Source: Patescibacteria group bacterium
GTDB taxonomy: Bacteria > Patescibacteriota > Kazan-3B-28 > UBA10110
Direction of reading: 5' to 3'
DNA length: 19,037 nt
Assembly: GCA_003524745.1 (NCBI GenBank)
Contig: DQGN01000015.1
Span: forward strand, 8,199 to 27,235
Shown: in pieces, positions 1-5,654 of the stretch
Numbering within the stretch: the stretch's first letter is position 1
Layout: each line of letters begins with the position of its first letter
Made by a program: the position numbers and the translations under genes
The notes under the pieces: model-generated
The model's input: only the letters and a program-made list of their open reading frames with translations
What the model was told of the DNA's origin: nothing
The model's database searches: none

Positions 1-134
1 TGCAATTCTCCGCTGATCGCCATAGCACCTGTTTCGATATCCACAACTGCCTTCACCAAATCACCGAATCTCTCTTCGGCGATTTTCTTGAGTTCAGTAC
101 GAGTAATTGGCACGGTAATAATTCTTACATCCAT
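1..134 (-). CDS. DUF5674-like protein, N-terminal part
   Basis: Reading the minus strand from the ATG at 134 gives an open frame that leaves the window after 44 codons. The visible residues start MDVRIITVPITRTELKKIAE and continue with GDLVKAVVDIETGAMAISGEL. This pattern (a short beta strand, a 't.eELkkiAee.fGdlvKaVVDie.g.mai.gElH' block) is what I recall for DUF5674, a small family of unknown function common in Patescibacteria. The 3' part, including the expected downstream acidic/His segment, is outside the window. There is no clear ribosome binding site before the ATG. Function is unknown; the family call is from memory. Confidence 0.7.
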   Translation of the reverse strand, partial: MDVRIITVPITRTELKKIAEERFGDLVKAVVDIETGAMAISGEL

Positions 135-173
135 AGCTGTATATTACCATACCAAAACCTCACTTTATTTCAT

Positions 174-214
174 CCTCGCTTCGCGAGGAGAATTTTCTGA
201 TTGGCTGGGGCGGC
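174..214. repeat. 41-bp repeat, copy A (tRNA-Gln 3'-end/downstream duplicate)
   Basis: The segment consists of a 15-nt hairpin CCTCGCTTCGCGAGG (174-188), 8 variable bases, and the 18-mer CTGATTGGCTGGGGCGGC (197-214). The same hairpin, the same 8-base spacing and the same 18-mer occur at 7213-7253, where the 18-mer is the 3' end of the tRNA-Gln gene with its encoded CCA. About 36 of 41 positions agree. The two copies lie about 7.0 kb apart in the same orientation, like attachment-site repeats left by integration at a tRNA 3' end, although a dispersed post-tRNA repeat is the alternative. Confidence 0.85.
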
Positions 215-522
215 TACCCTTCGCTCTGTTGAGCTACGGAATAGCATTTACGCCCCTCCTTATCCTTCTTCAAGGCCTCGGAATGGACAAGCCTTTTGTA
301 AGCAAATGCTTTACCTGCTCCCGTTTTTAAATATCGCTCAAAATCTTTAGCCAACTCTTTATTAGCAAAGCTGGCGTAAAAAACTAACTTCCATGGACGG
401 TATGGTGCAGTAGCAAAAACCCTACCTTCATTATGCGACTTTAAGCGATCTTTAATATCCTCGGTATAACCGTAGTAAAAATTTAAAGATTTTGAGCTAT
501 ATAAAATATATGTGTAATACAT
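214..522 (-). CDS. GIY-YIG nuclease superfamily protein
   Basis: The product begins MYYTYILYSS and has the compact N-terminal GIY-YIG fold: a YTYIL strand in place of GIY, then 'FYYGYTEDIKDRLKSHNEG' with YYG in place of YIG, the conserved Tyr and the Arg of the helix (R26). A 'RPWKLVFYASF' strand and 'AKDFERYLKTGAGKAF' with the conserved Glu follow, as in the small stand-alone YhbQ/UvrC-N type proteins. The ATG at 522 is chosen because the longer reading frame (ATG 552) would encode part of an imperfect palindrome at 538-594; an AAAAAGG lies just before it. Residues after about 90 (ending KCYSVAQQSEG) are encoded by DNA that resembles a tRNA D-arm and the tRNA 3'-end repeat, so the natural C-terminus is probably replaced. 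Likely acts as a DNA endonuclease, possibly mobility-related; its substrate is unknown. Confidence 0.8.
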   Translation of the reverse strand: MYYTYILYSSKSLNFYYGYTEDIKDRLKSHNEGRVFATAPYRPWKLVFYASFANKELAKDFERYLKTGAGKAFAYKRLVHSEALKKDKEGRKCYSVAQQSEG

Positions 523-537
523 ACCTTTTTGGCAAGG

Positions 538-594
538 CCATTCCGAAGCCAAACCATTCTGAAGCTTTAGCGAAAGATGGTTGGCGAAGAATGG
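538..594. repeat. Imperfect palindrome with bulged base
   Basis: Outer arms CCATTC (538-543) and GAATGG (589-594) enclose inner arms GCCAAACCAT (548-557) and ATGGTTGGC (577-585), which pair over 9 bp with one extra A. A short CTTT/AAAG stem lies in the loop. The 3' outer arm runs directly into the repeated core TGGCTGGGGCGG at 592-603. The layout, with two stem blocks separated by an internal loop and one unpaired base, resembles recombination sites that fold as single strands, but classical integron attC core motifs are not matched. Confidence 0.6.
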
Positions 595-786
595 CTGGGG
601 CGGTAGGGGTCCGTTCTGCTAACCAGCAGAACTAGAACCTGTCGGAGTTCGGGCTACCTCACTCCTCCTCGGACCCTTGCGGTTCCGACACCTGCTAATA
701 ACATATTAGCAGGTTGCCTCCACTACGGGAAAACTCCCGTTTTCCCGACCCCTTTCCCAAGGTTCGATCCCTGCATCACACAAACA
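595..786. other. Gene-free stretch with four consecutive hairpins
   Basis: No credible gene is seen between 553 and 900. The stretch holds four adjacent stem-loops: 613-632 (8-bp stem, loop AACC), 669-688 (8 bp with one mismatch, loop TTGC), 690-714 (10-bp perfect stem, 5-nt loop) and 726-747 (9-bp stem, 4-nt loop). A T-arm-like GGTTCGATCCC follows at 764-774. It could be a structured RNA, a decayed tRNA/palindrome cluster, or recombination sites. I recognise no known RNA family: tmRNA, RNase P and SRP signatures were looked for and not found. Confidence 0.5.
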
Positions 787-826
787 AAAGAAATGCCATC
801 CATCAAAAGATGAATGCCATTTCTTT
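787..826 (-). terminator. Long hairpin downstream of the 396-aa gene, possible terminator
   Basis: Arms at 787-804 and 809-826 form an 18-bp stem with two mismatches around an AAAA loop. On the minus strand the stem is followed by TGTTTGTGTG, a weak T-rich tail. It lies downstream of the unknown gene ending at 901 and could terminate its transcript; the T tract is poor. Its last base is the first base of the repeated core TGGCTGGG. Confidence 0.45.
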
Positions 827-965
827 GGCTGGGCACTTCGAGCTAGAACTTTTGGAAGTCTAAGCCCAGATTGGTCATTTTTAACTATTTTTAGATTACC
901 TTATTGACCCATCTCGAGCACCTTCTCCAAAGTTGGATAAGAGAAGTAAACTAATATGTTGAAAT
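826..965. repeat. Direct repeat B1 (module core plus 3' end of the unknown 396-aa gene)
   Basis: From TGGCTGGGCACTTCGAGC onward this segment matches 2882-2958 at nearly every position for about 75 bp. After a 25-nt insertion in the other copy, it matches again through the last codons of the gene ending at 901. The start of the repeat contains an inverted pair CTGGGC (829-834) and GCCCAG that can form a stem. It marks the downstream edge of the module carrying the 396-aa gene. Confidence 0.75.
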
Positions 966-2091
966 CAGAATCTTTTAATTCCATTATCTCCATCTCTGAC
1001 CGTTCGATAATTCCAAAACCAGGCTTATCCAGGTATTTCTCTTTAAATTCAGGATAATTAGATACCGTAAAGTCAGCATCGCCTCTTTCTAGACGACTAG
1101 AATCTGGTTTGCGAAGTTTTAGTAATCTTAATTCTCCTGCAGATGTTTCTAATGGTGGGATTTTATATACAAAACCTGTTTTGGTTTCATGAACTGCTTT
1201 GCCCCATTCTTTTAGAGTGGTTTCCATTTCATTATATTCAGTTTGGCTCTGAGCAAAAATACAAGCGTAATTAACTACAGCTCCCACCTCATCCGTATGC
1301 TTATCTTTAATAATTTGGGCTTCTTGGACGATTTTTTTAACTATGTTTTTCACTTTCTCCAGTTGAAAGTCTTTCATTAATTCAGATTTAAATCGATCGT
1401 TGGCTTGTCTTAAACCTACGAGTCTTGCAGCAAAATCTGGTTGAAATTGAATAGCATTCAGCGGCTGATTGATTCCATAAAAAAGATCCAACAGACCCAT
1501 GACTACATTAGTCGCGAACCACAGGTCACTTTTAATATGCCGTGGTTCTTCATAATCGAAAAATGGCATATGAAAGTTGCCTTGCTTAAAATCTGCTTTA
1601 AAAGATTTCATAGAATAAACCAAATTAGCATGTCCTGTACTCTTGTTGATAGTTGCTTTGAGATTTTTAAGTGAGTCGGAGTGTTGTTTATGGTTAGCAT
1701 CCAACCATTTGTCTTTAGCTTCCCTTAGATTATCTGGAACATCGAGAATTCCATCATTTTCAATGCTGAATTTTGATTGTTCGGGGTTAGCAATACTGTA
1801 AGCAGCCCAAGATCCAGCCTCTATTAGTTGTCGTATATTCATTCCTGTTTGGACATGATGTAGCCGAACTGCTGACAAAATAGACAGTAGATAATGTTTT
1901 TTAACGTGCCCAAGAAATATTGCGAATATAAAGCGGTCAGGATCAATAGATTTAGCAAAATATCCGAGCAAATCCATAAAATCAAGCGCATGGTTCCAAA
2001 TACCCCCGTATTTTTCTTCGGCAGAAAGAACTAAAGCAGTTTCACTGTTTATTATCTCACCTAAGGCTGATTGTTGAATTGTTTCTGCCAT
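901..2091 (-). CDS. Hypothetical protein, 396 aa, no recognised family
   Basis: I do not recognise a characterised family. The protein is predicted soluble, without signal peptide or membrane segments. An N-terminal helical part (about 25-115) includes 'FAIFLGHVKKHYLLSILSAV' followed by RLHHVQTGMNIRQLIEAG, reminiscent of abundant uncharacterised helical proteins often annotated as DUF5677-like; that link is weak. A middle segment is rich in Lys, Asp and aromatic residues, and a C-terminal alpha/beta part ends NILVYFSYPTLEKVLEMGQ. The start at 2091 has no SD and lies 15 nt inside a 35-bp repeat (2107-2141). A fragment of a related gene's C-terminus lies at 2985-3060, so the family is duplicated here. 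The gene stands alone between repeat copies. Function unknown. Confidence 0.75.
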   Translation of the reverse strand: MAETIQQSALGEIINSETALVLSAEEKYGGIWNHALDFMDLLGYFAKSIDPDRFIFAIFLGHVKKHYLLSILSAVRLHHVQTGMNIRQLIEAGSWAAYSIANPEQSKFSIENDGILDVPDNLREAKDKWLDANHKQHSDSLKNLKATINKSTGHANLVYSMKSFKADFKQGNFHMPFFDYEEPRHIKSDLWFATNVVMGLLDLFYGINQPLNAIQFQPDFAARLVGLRQANDRFKSELMKDFQLEKVKNIVKKIVQEAQIIKDKHTDEVGAVVNYACIFAQSQTEYNEMETTLKEWGKAVHETKTGFVYKIPPLETSAGELRLLKLRKPDSSRLERGDADFTVSNYPEFKEKYLDKPGFGIIERSEMEIMELKDSDFNILVYFSYPTLEKVLEMGQ

Positions 2092-2106
2092 ATGTTTTTA
2101 TGCACA

Positions 2107-2141
2107 CTTCTCGAGCGGGATAACCTACCTCGAGTTGGCTG
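2107..2141. repeat. 35-bp CTCGAG repeat, copy 1
   Basis: The unit has two CTCGAG hexamers (2110-2115 region and 2129-2134 region) around a GCGGGATAACCTAC centre and ends in the core TTGGCTG. The two hexamers can pair to form a hairpin. Copies with one mismatch each occur at 2853-2887 and 4419-4453, in the same orientation. This copy sits immediately upstream of the start of the 396-aa gene. Confidence 0.9.
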
Positions 2142-2164
2142 GGGTTGGTAGGGAACATTAGAGC

Positions 2165-2791
2165 CTATCTATGGCTAGTGGGCTCTGTTTCTGGGATGTG
2201 AATAGTTTTTCGTTTAAAGATCTTAAGGATTAGGAGAAACACAATCATATCAAAAATGAACAGATATACGGTATATGCCGCTTCGTGAAATACAAAATTC
2301 TGTAAGGCAAGTAATCCAAAAATTTCAGCTACTACCGACATAGCCCACGGGAGTGGGGTCTCTGTTGTGGGGTCTTTAAAGGTTTTAATAATTGTTGGAA
2401 TACCGAATGCCAAATCCGCTAAGATGGCGCAGATTAAAGCCAAAATCGGCATATCTAAAATTTGCCAAAGCAGTATCCCAAGCAAGCCAGCACCAAAGAA
2501 AACATAATCTTGTATACCCGTAGACCAAACACCCGTTTTAGTTGTCATGGCGCTGAAAGCTATCATCAAACACATTACAGTATTGGCAAAAATAAGAGCA
2601 ACTGCCCATGTGCTACCTTCAGCAAGCATCGCAAAGGCTCCTATGGCCGTAATAAAACCCCAGCCGAGCCAACTTAGAACATGTGGCTTAACTTGTCTTT
2701 TGAGAATGTCATTTATATACGGTATTCCCCCAACTAAAATAAATACCGATGACAACATCCCAAATGTAGCTTTTGAAAGGATTAATTCCAT
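2165..2791 (-). CDS. SWEET/PQ-loop-like membrane protein, 208 aa
   Basis: The protein has about seven hydrophobic segments. Two related triple-helix units can be seen. The first has 'GGIPYINDILKRQVKPHVLSW' (around 21-41) then LGWGFITAIGAFAML. The second has 'FGIPTIIKTFKDPTTETPLPW' (around 128-148) then AMSVVAEIFGLLAL. The repeat of a helix ending in IP, a short basic loop and a P-x-x-W/S-W segment is the PQ-loop plan of SemiSWEET/SWEET and KDEL-receptor-like proteins, joined by a linker helix. It is therefore probably a small-molecule carrier or related membrane protein of the cytoplasmic membrane; the substrate is unknown. The C-terminus is a short polar tail. No SD is seen before ATG 2791. 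It stands alone between two repeat copies. Confidence 0.7.
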   Translation of the reverse strand: MELILSKATFGMLSSVFILVGGIPYINDILKRQVKPHVLSWLGWGFITAIGAFAMLAEGSTWAVALIFANTVMCLMIAFSAMTTKTGVWSTGIQDYVFFGAGLLGILLWQILDMPILALICAILADLAFGIPTIIKTFKDPTTETPLPWAMSVVAEIFGLLALQNFVFHEAAYTVYLFIFDMIVFLLILKIFKRKTIHIPETEPTSHR

Positions 2792-2852
2792 TTTGTATCT
2801 GGGTTGCTAATATTAAAAGATTTTCACACTTAGCACTCCCGGGTTATCGATG

Positions 2853-2887
2853 CTCCTCGAGCGGGATAACCTACCTCGAGTTGGCTG
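2853..2887. repeat. 35-bp CTCGAG repeat, copy 2
   Basis: This copy differs from the one at 2107-2141 by a single base. It lies about 60 bp upstream of the start of the PQ-loop-like gene, and it shares its last bases TGGCTG with the start of direct repeat B2, so two kinds of repeat are joined at the core. Confidence 0.9.
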
Positions 2888-3060
2888 GGCACCTCGAGCT
2901 AGAACTTTTTGAAATCCAAGCCCAGATTGGTCATTTCTAACTATTTTCAGATTACCATATCGACGCATCCTGAGCAGGTTGTTACTAATCTAACCCTTTA
3001 TAGTTCTCAAGGGTAGGATGGGAGGAGCAAAGTAATAGCTTTCTTAAGCAGTTTTTGCCT
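2882..3060 (-). pseudogene. Remnant of a second copy of the 396-aa gene (3' end) plus repeat B2
   Basis: Positions 2882-2958 repeat 826-903. After 25 extra bases, 3003-3040 again matches the 3' end of the 396-aa gene. Read on the minus strand, 3060 to 2985 gives NCLRKLLLCSSHPTLENYKGLD followed by TAG, parallel to DSDFNILVYFSYPTLEKV in the intact protein (LL.S.PTLE kept). The rest of the gene is absent: within about 50 bp upstream the sequence meets a stop in frame and then the terminator of the PLP-enzyme gene. This is the only content of the 348-bp gap between the PQ-loop gene and the PLP-enzyme gene, apart from repeat copy 2 and that terminator. Confidence 0.65.
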
Positions 3061-3107
3061 CTACTATCTATTCTAGATTATCCAAAAGGAAGATGCGGCA
3101 CATTATA

Positions 3108-3136
3108 GAAAAACCAACCATGCAAGATGGTTGGTC
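3108..3136 (-). terminator. Rho-independent terminator of the PLP-enzyme gene
   Basis: On the minus strand the arms ACCAACCAT and ATGGTTGGT (3127-3135 and 3113-3121) form a perfect 9-bp stem with a 5-nt loop, followed by a run of five T (3113-3109). It lies directly after the stop codon of the gene at 3140. Confidence 0.85.
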
Positions 3137-3139
3137 GTA

Positions 3140-4252
3140 TTAATGGTTCGGGTCGTAGTAAAACTGCCAGAATGGTTCAAAAATTTCAGTGAGAACAGTT
3201 TTGCCATCTCTGGCTAATTGAATTGCAGCTGATATATTAGCTGCCGAAGAATTACCCACGGATAGGCCTTTTCTAAGAAGCTCTTGATGGACATATTTCC
3301 ATCCATCCTGAGAATATTGTACTATCCCTGTGATACGTGCAATTGACTTCTCGGAAAGGAGAGGGTTAATTTCATCGTAATGCGGACCTATAACGGTGTG
3401 AGGAAGTTCTGGTACTGTAGTGTAAAAGTCTTCCAGTACTTTTCCCAGATGTTGAGATGGTGGAGATACAAGCTCCGGCATTCTTTTGGCAAAAAGTGGA
3501 GAAAGCTCATGTTCTGCCACCATAATTTCGGGAACTTTCCCTCCAATCTCACTAAAGTAATTTTGAATCGCAATCTGCACACCTTCTAAAGTAGTCCCTG
3601 CACCGAGGCATGAAATAACAATGTCGGGCACAACCTCTAATTGCTTAGCGATTTCGCAACCTAGAGGGTATAGGGCTTTACCACCATCCCTGGCATGCCA
3701 TGTGCAGTATAGTCCCTGCTTACTTGAGCAAAATTCGTGATCTCTAACTAGGTCGCGTAAATACTCATAGAATTCTCGCTCCCTAGCATTTTCATACTTT
3801 CTTGGAGCTTGGATTACTTCAAGCCCGCTCTGTTTTAGTATGTCAATGATGTTCTGTGGGAATAAACGAGACATGACATAAATACTCTTCATATCAAAGC
3901 GATGAGCATAGAAGCTCATTGCTCGAGCGGAGTTATAATTTCCGCCATCGATGAGAGTAGCTATTTTCTCGCTTGGTATCTTACCACAAATGATACCCTT
4001 TAAGATTAGAAGCGCAATAACCGGCTTCTTGTGATTTTTGACCTCCCTGTTCAGATCCATACGAATTGCTAGGATTCTACCGGGAGTATCAAATACTTCT
4101 GACAGATCGGTTATGGTTGGGGTTTCAAGATCAAGGATTGATCGCACTCGCTCATCTTTAATAGCAACGCTTAACCTTTGTTCCCAGCCATCGATCGTAC
4201 CGATCAAATCAAGGTCTTGCAAGACTTTTTGCAATTCAACGAGTGAATGCAT
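3140..4252 (-). CDS. Fold-type II PLP-dependent enzyme (cysteine/threonine synthase-like)
   Basis: Residues follow the tryptophan-synthase-beta superfamily order. 'NREVKNHKKPVIALLIL' (68-84) carries the likely PLP lysine (K75 or K76). 'DGGNYNSARAMSFYAHRFD' (102-120) matches the SSGN-type substrate/cofactor loop. 'SCLGAGTTLEGV' (214-225) is the Gly-rich phosphate loop, and 'GLSVGNSSAANISAAIQLARDGKTVLTE' (329-356) is the final motif that holds the pyridine nitrogen side. Length 370 aa fits the superfamily, but the N-terminal 55 residues and a Cys-containing insert (175-183) are unusual. ATG 4252 is chosen over ATG 4279 because AAAGGAG stands 6 nt before it. It has its own promoter and terminator and stands alone. 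The reaction is probably beta-replacement/elimination or ammonia-lyase chemistry on an amino acid; the substrate cannot be told. Confidence 0.8.
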   Translation of the reverse strand: MHSLVELQKVLQDLDLIGTIDGWEQRLSVAIKDERVRSILDLETPTITDLSEVFDTPGRILAIRMDLNREVKNHKKPVIALLILKGIICGKIPSEKIATLIDGGNYNSARAMSFYAHRFDMKSIYVMSRLFPQNIIDILKQSGLEVIQAPRKYENAREREFYEYLRDLVRDHEFCSSKQGLYCTWHARDGGKALYPLGCEIAKQLEVVPDIVISCLGAGTTLEGVQIAIQNYFSEIGGKVPEIMVAEHELSPLFAKRMPELVSPPSQHLGKVLEDFYTTVPELPHTVIGPHYDEINPLLSEKSIARITGIVQYSQDGWKYVHQELLRKGLSVGNSSAANISAAIQLARDGKTVLTEIFEPFWQFYYDPNH

Positions 4253-4293
4253 GTTTTTCTCCTTTATTTCAAATTTCATTCAATACTAATGTC

Positions 4294-4322
4294 ACTATAT
4301 CAAAAAAATGGCTCTCAGTCAA
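4294..4322 (-). promoter_or_regulatory. Sigma70-type promoter of the PLP-enzyme gene
   Basis: On the minus strand TTGACT (4322-4317) and TATAGT (4299-4294) are separated by exactly 17 bp. Transcription would start near 4287, giving a leader of about 35 nt that contains the AAAGGAG ribosome binding site before ATG 4252. Confidence 0.8.
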
Positions 4323-4418
4323 TCTTTATAGGCATTGACTAGGGCGACCATACTCCGCTAAAGCTATGGAATGGCTGATACCGTATTGAGCAGTTTAACC
4401 TATCACGATTTGGCTATG

Positions 4419-4453
4419 CTTCTCGTGCGGGATAACCTACCTCGAGTTGGCTG
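4419..4453. repeat. 35-bp CTCGAG repeat, copy 3
   Basis: Identical to the copy at 2107-2141 except that the first hexamer reads CTCGTG. Similarity stops right after TTGGCTG, where the other copies continue GGG, so a junction with different DNA is likely at 4453/4454. It lies upstream of the PLP-enzyme gene and its promoter. Confidence 0.9.
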
Positions 4454-4800
4454 TTCCTCTGGAACAATTATAGGGCATTCTACGAGACAACTAAAGCAGA
4501 AGAGCTGCCTCCACTTAGGTATACTTAACCCTATGTATGTGTTAAGTAGAGGTACCGATTTGCGGTATCGCGGTCTGAGACTGACTTTTAAGCCTAATGA
4601 CCGCTCTACTTTTGAGCCCGACTCCGCCCCTCCCGCCGCCTTCATATTTTGGGATGAAGGTAGGCGGCGGGAACGGCTTGCGGGTGCTTCGCACAGAATC
4701 CCGCAAGCCTGGGTCGGATCGGCTGTGAATGCGGTTTCGGGCGAAGATGGAATGCCCTCAACCGCGCCGACTGAATGCGCGGGGGAGTTTTTGAAGAGAA
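4454..4800. other. Gene-free stretch with large GC-rich hairpins
   Basis: The 620-bp gap between the PLP-enzyme gene and the next gene shows no convincing coding sequence; open frames on both strands here have no family features and run through palindromes. The hairpins are: 4508-4517 with 4543-4552 (10 bp, one mismatch); 4631-4645 with 4654-4672 (about 15 bp with a 2-nt bulge, GC-rich); and 4675-4684 with 4700-4709 (10 bp perfect, with a TGC/GCA inner pair). The cluster could be a structured RNA or a set of palindromic repeats. Base composition is visibly more GC-rich than the flanking genes. Confidence 0.55.
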
Positions 4801-4803
4801 TTA

Positions 4804-4825
4804 GAAAACCCCCAATGAAGGGGGC
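4804..4825 (-). terminator. Rho-independent terminator of the 156-aa gene
   Basis: On the minus strand CCCCC (4824-4820), a TTCATT loop and GGGGG (4813-4809) are followed by TTTTCT. It is about 50 bp beyond the stop codon of the gene at 4875-5345. Confidence 0.7.
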
Positions 4826-4874
4826 ATTCAAGCAATGTGTAGCTGTGGACAGGTGCAAGATGGCTTCAGTTTGT

Positions 4875-5345
4875 TCACTGTTCTGGCCGTGAACGATCTG
4901 ATGCCCTTAAGGCCGCCAGCATCTCCATGATGCCGCCGATGACTTCCAAGGGAACATTCGCTCCAATGTAATCATGACCGTAATCCCGATCAGGGCAGTC
5001 GACTCGGATGTCCCGCCCCCGGGAAGTGGGACAGTTATCACCGAGAGTGATCACGCGGAATAGAAACAGCCTTTTCATTAGCTGAAGAGTGGTATCCTTT
5101 GATATCTTCTCTTCGAACCCCTCTTCTACTATGCCGATACAGCCGAACTGCTCACGGAAAGGTTGATCGGAATTGGGTAGCGCGATGACCAACCATAATG
5201 ACTGCCAGCCATTAATCCGCCAGCACTGCCAGGTGTCCATCGAGTCCTTGTATTCCATGGGTGGAACTCTGGGCAAGGCGAATCTGGCAACGATCATTTG
5301 AGAGATGGCGCTGAACATGTCCAAGAACTTGACTTGTTCTAACAT
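4875..5345 (-). CDS. Hypothetical protein, 156 aa
   Basis: I do not recognise a family. The start at 5345 is set by AAAGGAGG eight bases upstream, which makes the longer frame from 5369 unlikely. The protein is soluble, with aromatic and Cys residues spread through it: 'DTWQCWRINGWQSLWLVIALP' around 37-57, 'FGCIGIVEEGFEEKISKDTT' around 67-86, and Cys at about 105 and 116. It ends in a helix 'PLEVIGGIMEMLAALRASD'. The upstream promoter is overlapped by a 9-bp-arm inverted repeat, and a terminator follows, so it is a complete single-gene unit. The strong SD and promoter differ from the SD-less genes to its left. Function unknown. Confidence 0.7.
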   Translation of the reverse strand: MLEQVKFLDMFSAISQMIVARFALPRVPPMEYKDSMDTWQCWRINGWQSLWLVIALPNSDQPFREQFGCIGIVEEGFEEKISKDTTLQLMKRLFLFRVITLGDNCPTSRGRDIRVDCPDRDYGHDYIGANVPLEVIGGIMEMLAALRASDRSRPEQ

Positions 5346-5376
5346 GGGTATCGCCTCCTTTCTTTTCAATATTGCA

Positions 5377-5398
5377 TTAATGTATGATTATACATTAA
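5377..5398. promoter_or_regulatory. Inverted-repeat operator over the promoter of the 156-aa gene
   Basis: Perfect arms TTAATGTAT (5377-5385) and ATACATTAA (5390-5398) flank a 4-bp centre. The palindrome covers the -10 box of the minus-strand promoter, the usual place for a repressor site. The repressor is unknown. Confidence 0.6.
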
Positions 5399-5415
5399 GG
5401 ATAAATGGATGTATA
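5387..5415 (-). promoter_or_regulatory. Promoter of the 156-aa gene
   Basis: On the minus strand the -10 box TATAAT (5392-5387) is a perfect match. A TATACA (5415-5410) lies 17 bp upstream as a 4-of-6 -35 box. The transcript would carry the AAAGGAGG site before ATG 5345. Confidence 0.7.
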
Positions 5416-5498
5416 GTCCGCCTGAGTACAGGCCTCTCACGATTTGGGTTTGTGCAAACAATGTACCAATGGCCGTTATGCTCTGTTGAAACAACACC

Positions 5499-5527
5499 TT
5501 GACGTTTTTTTCCTAAGGCGGTATAAT
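5499..5527 (+). promoter_or_regulatory. Strong sigma70-type promoter for the pyrF-like gene
   Basis: TTGACG (5499-5504) and TATAAT (5522-5527) are separated by exactly 17 bp. Transcription would start near 5534, leaving a leader of about 120 nt. The 309-bp gap 5346-5654 otherwise holds only the divergent promoter/operator of the 156-aa gene and this leader. The leader contains a 34-codon frame starting at ATG 5576 that overlaps the downstream start in another frame; no riboswitch was recognised. Confidence 0.85.
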
Positions 5528-5654
5528 TACTCCCCTTCCTGAAGACGAAGGAGCGAAGGAGTGTTTGTCATTTATATGAAGGAAACCGCTTCCAGGCGGG
5601 AATTATTGTGTTTGCCTATTATGGCGAGCACTTTAGCCGTGATAGAGGAAAAAA

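Noticed and set aside
600..786. tmRNA, RNase P or SRP RNA
   Set aside because: Conserved signatures of these RNAs were looked for in both strands and are absent.
826..4453. CRISPR array
   Set aside because: The repeats are 0.7-1.6 kb apart with genes between them; spacing and lengths do not fit.
4371..4892. Long open frames on both strands between the PLP-enzyme gene and the 156-aa gene
   Set aside because: They run through large palindromes and a terminator, have low-complexity, composition-driven translations and no family features; more likely non-coding.
4403..5447. 11-bp direct repeat TCACGATTTGG at 4403 and 5437 as a target-site duplication around the 156-aa gene
   Set aside because: Repeats of this length are expected by chance in 19 kb and the flanks do not align.
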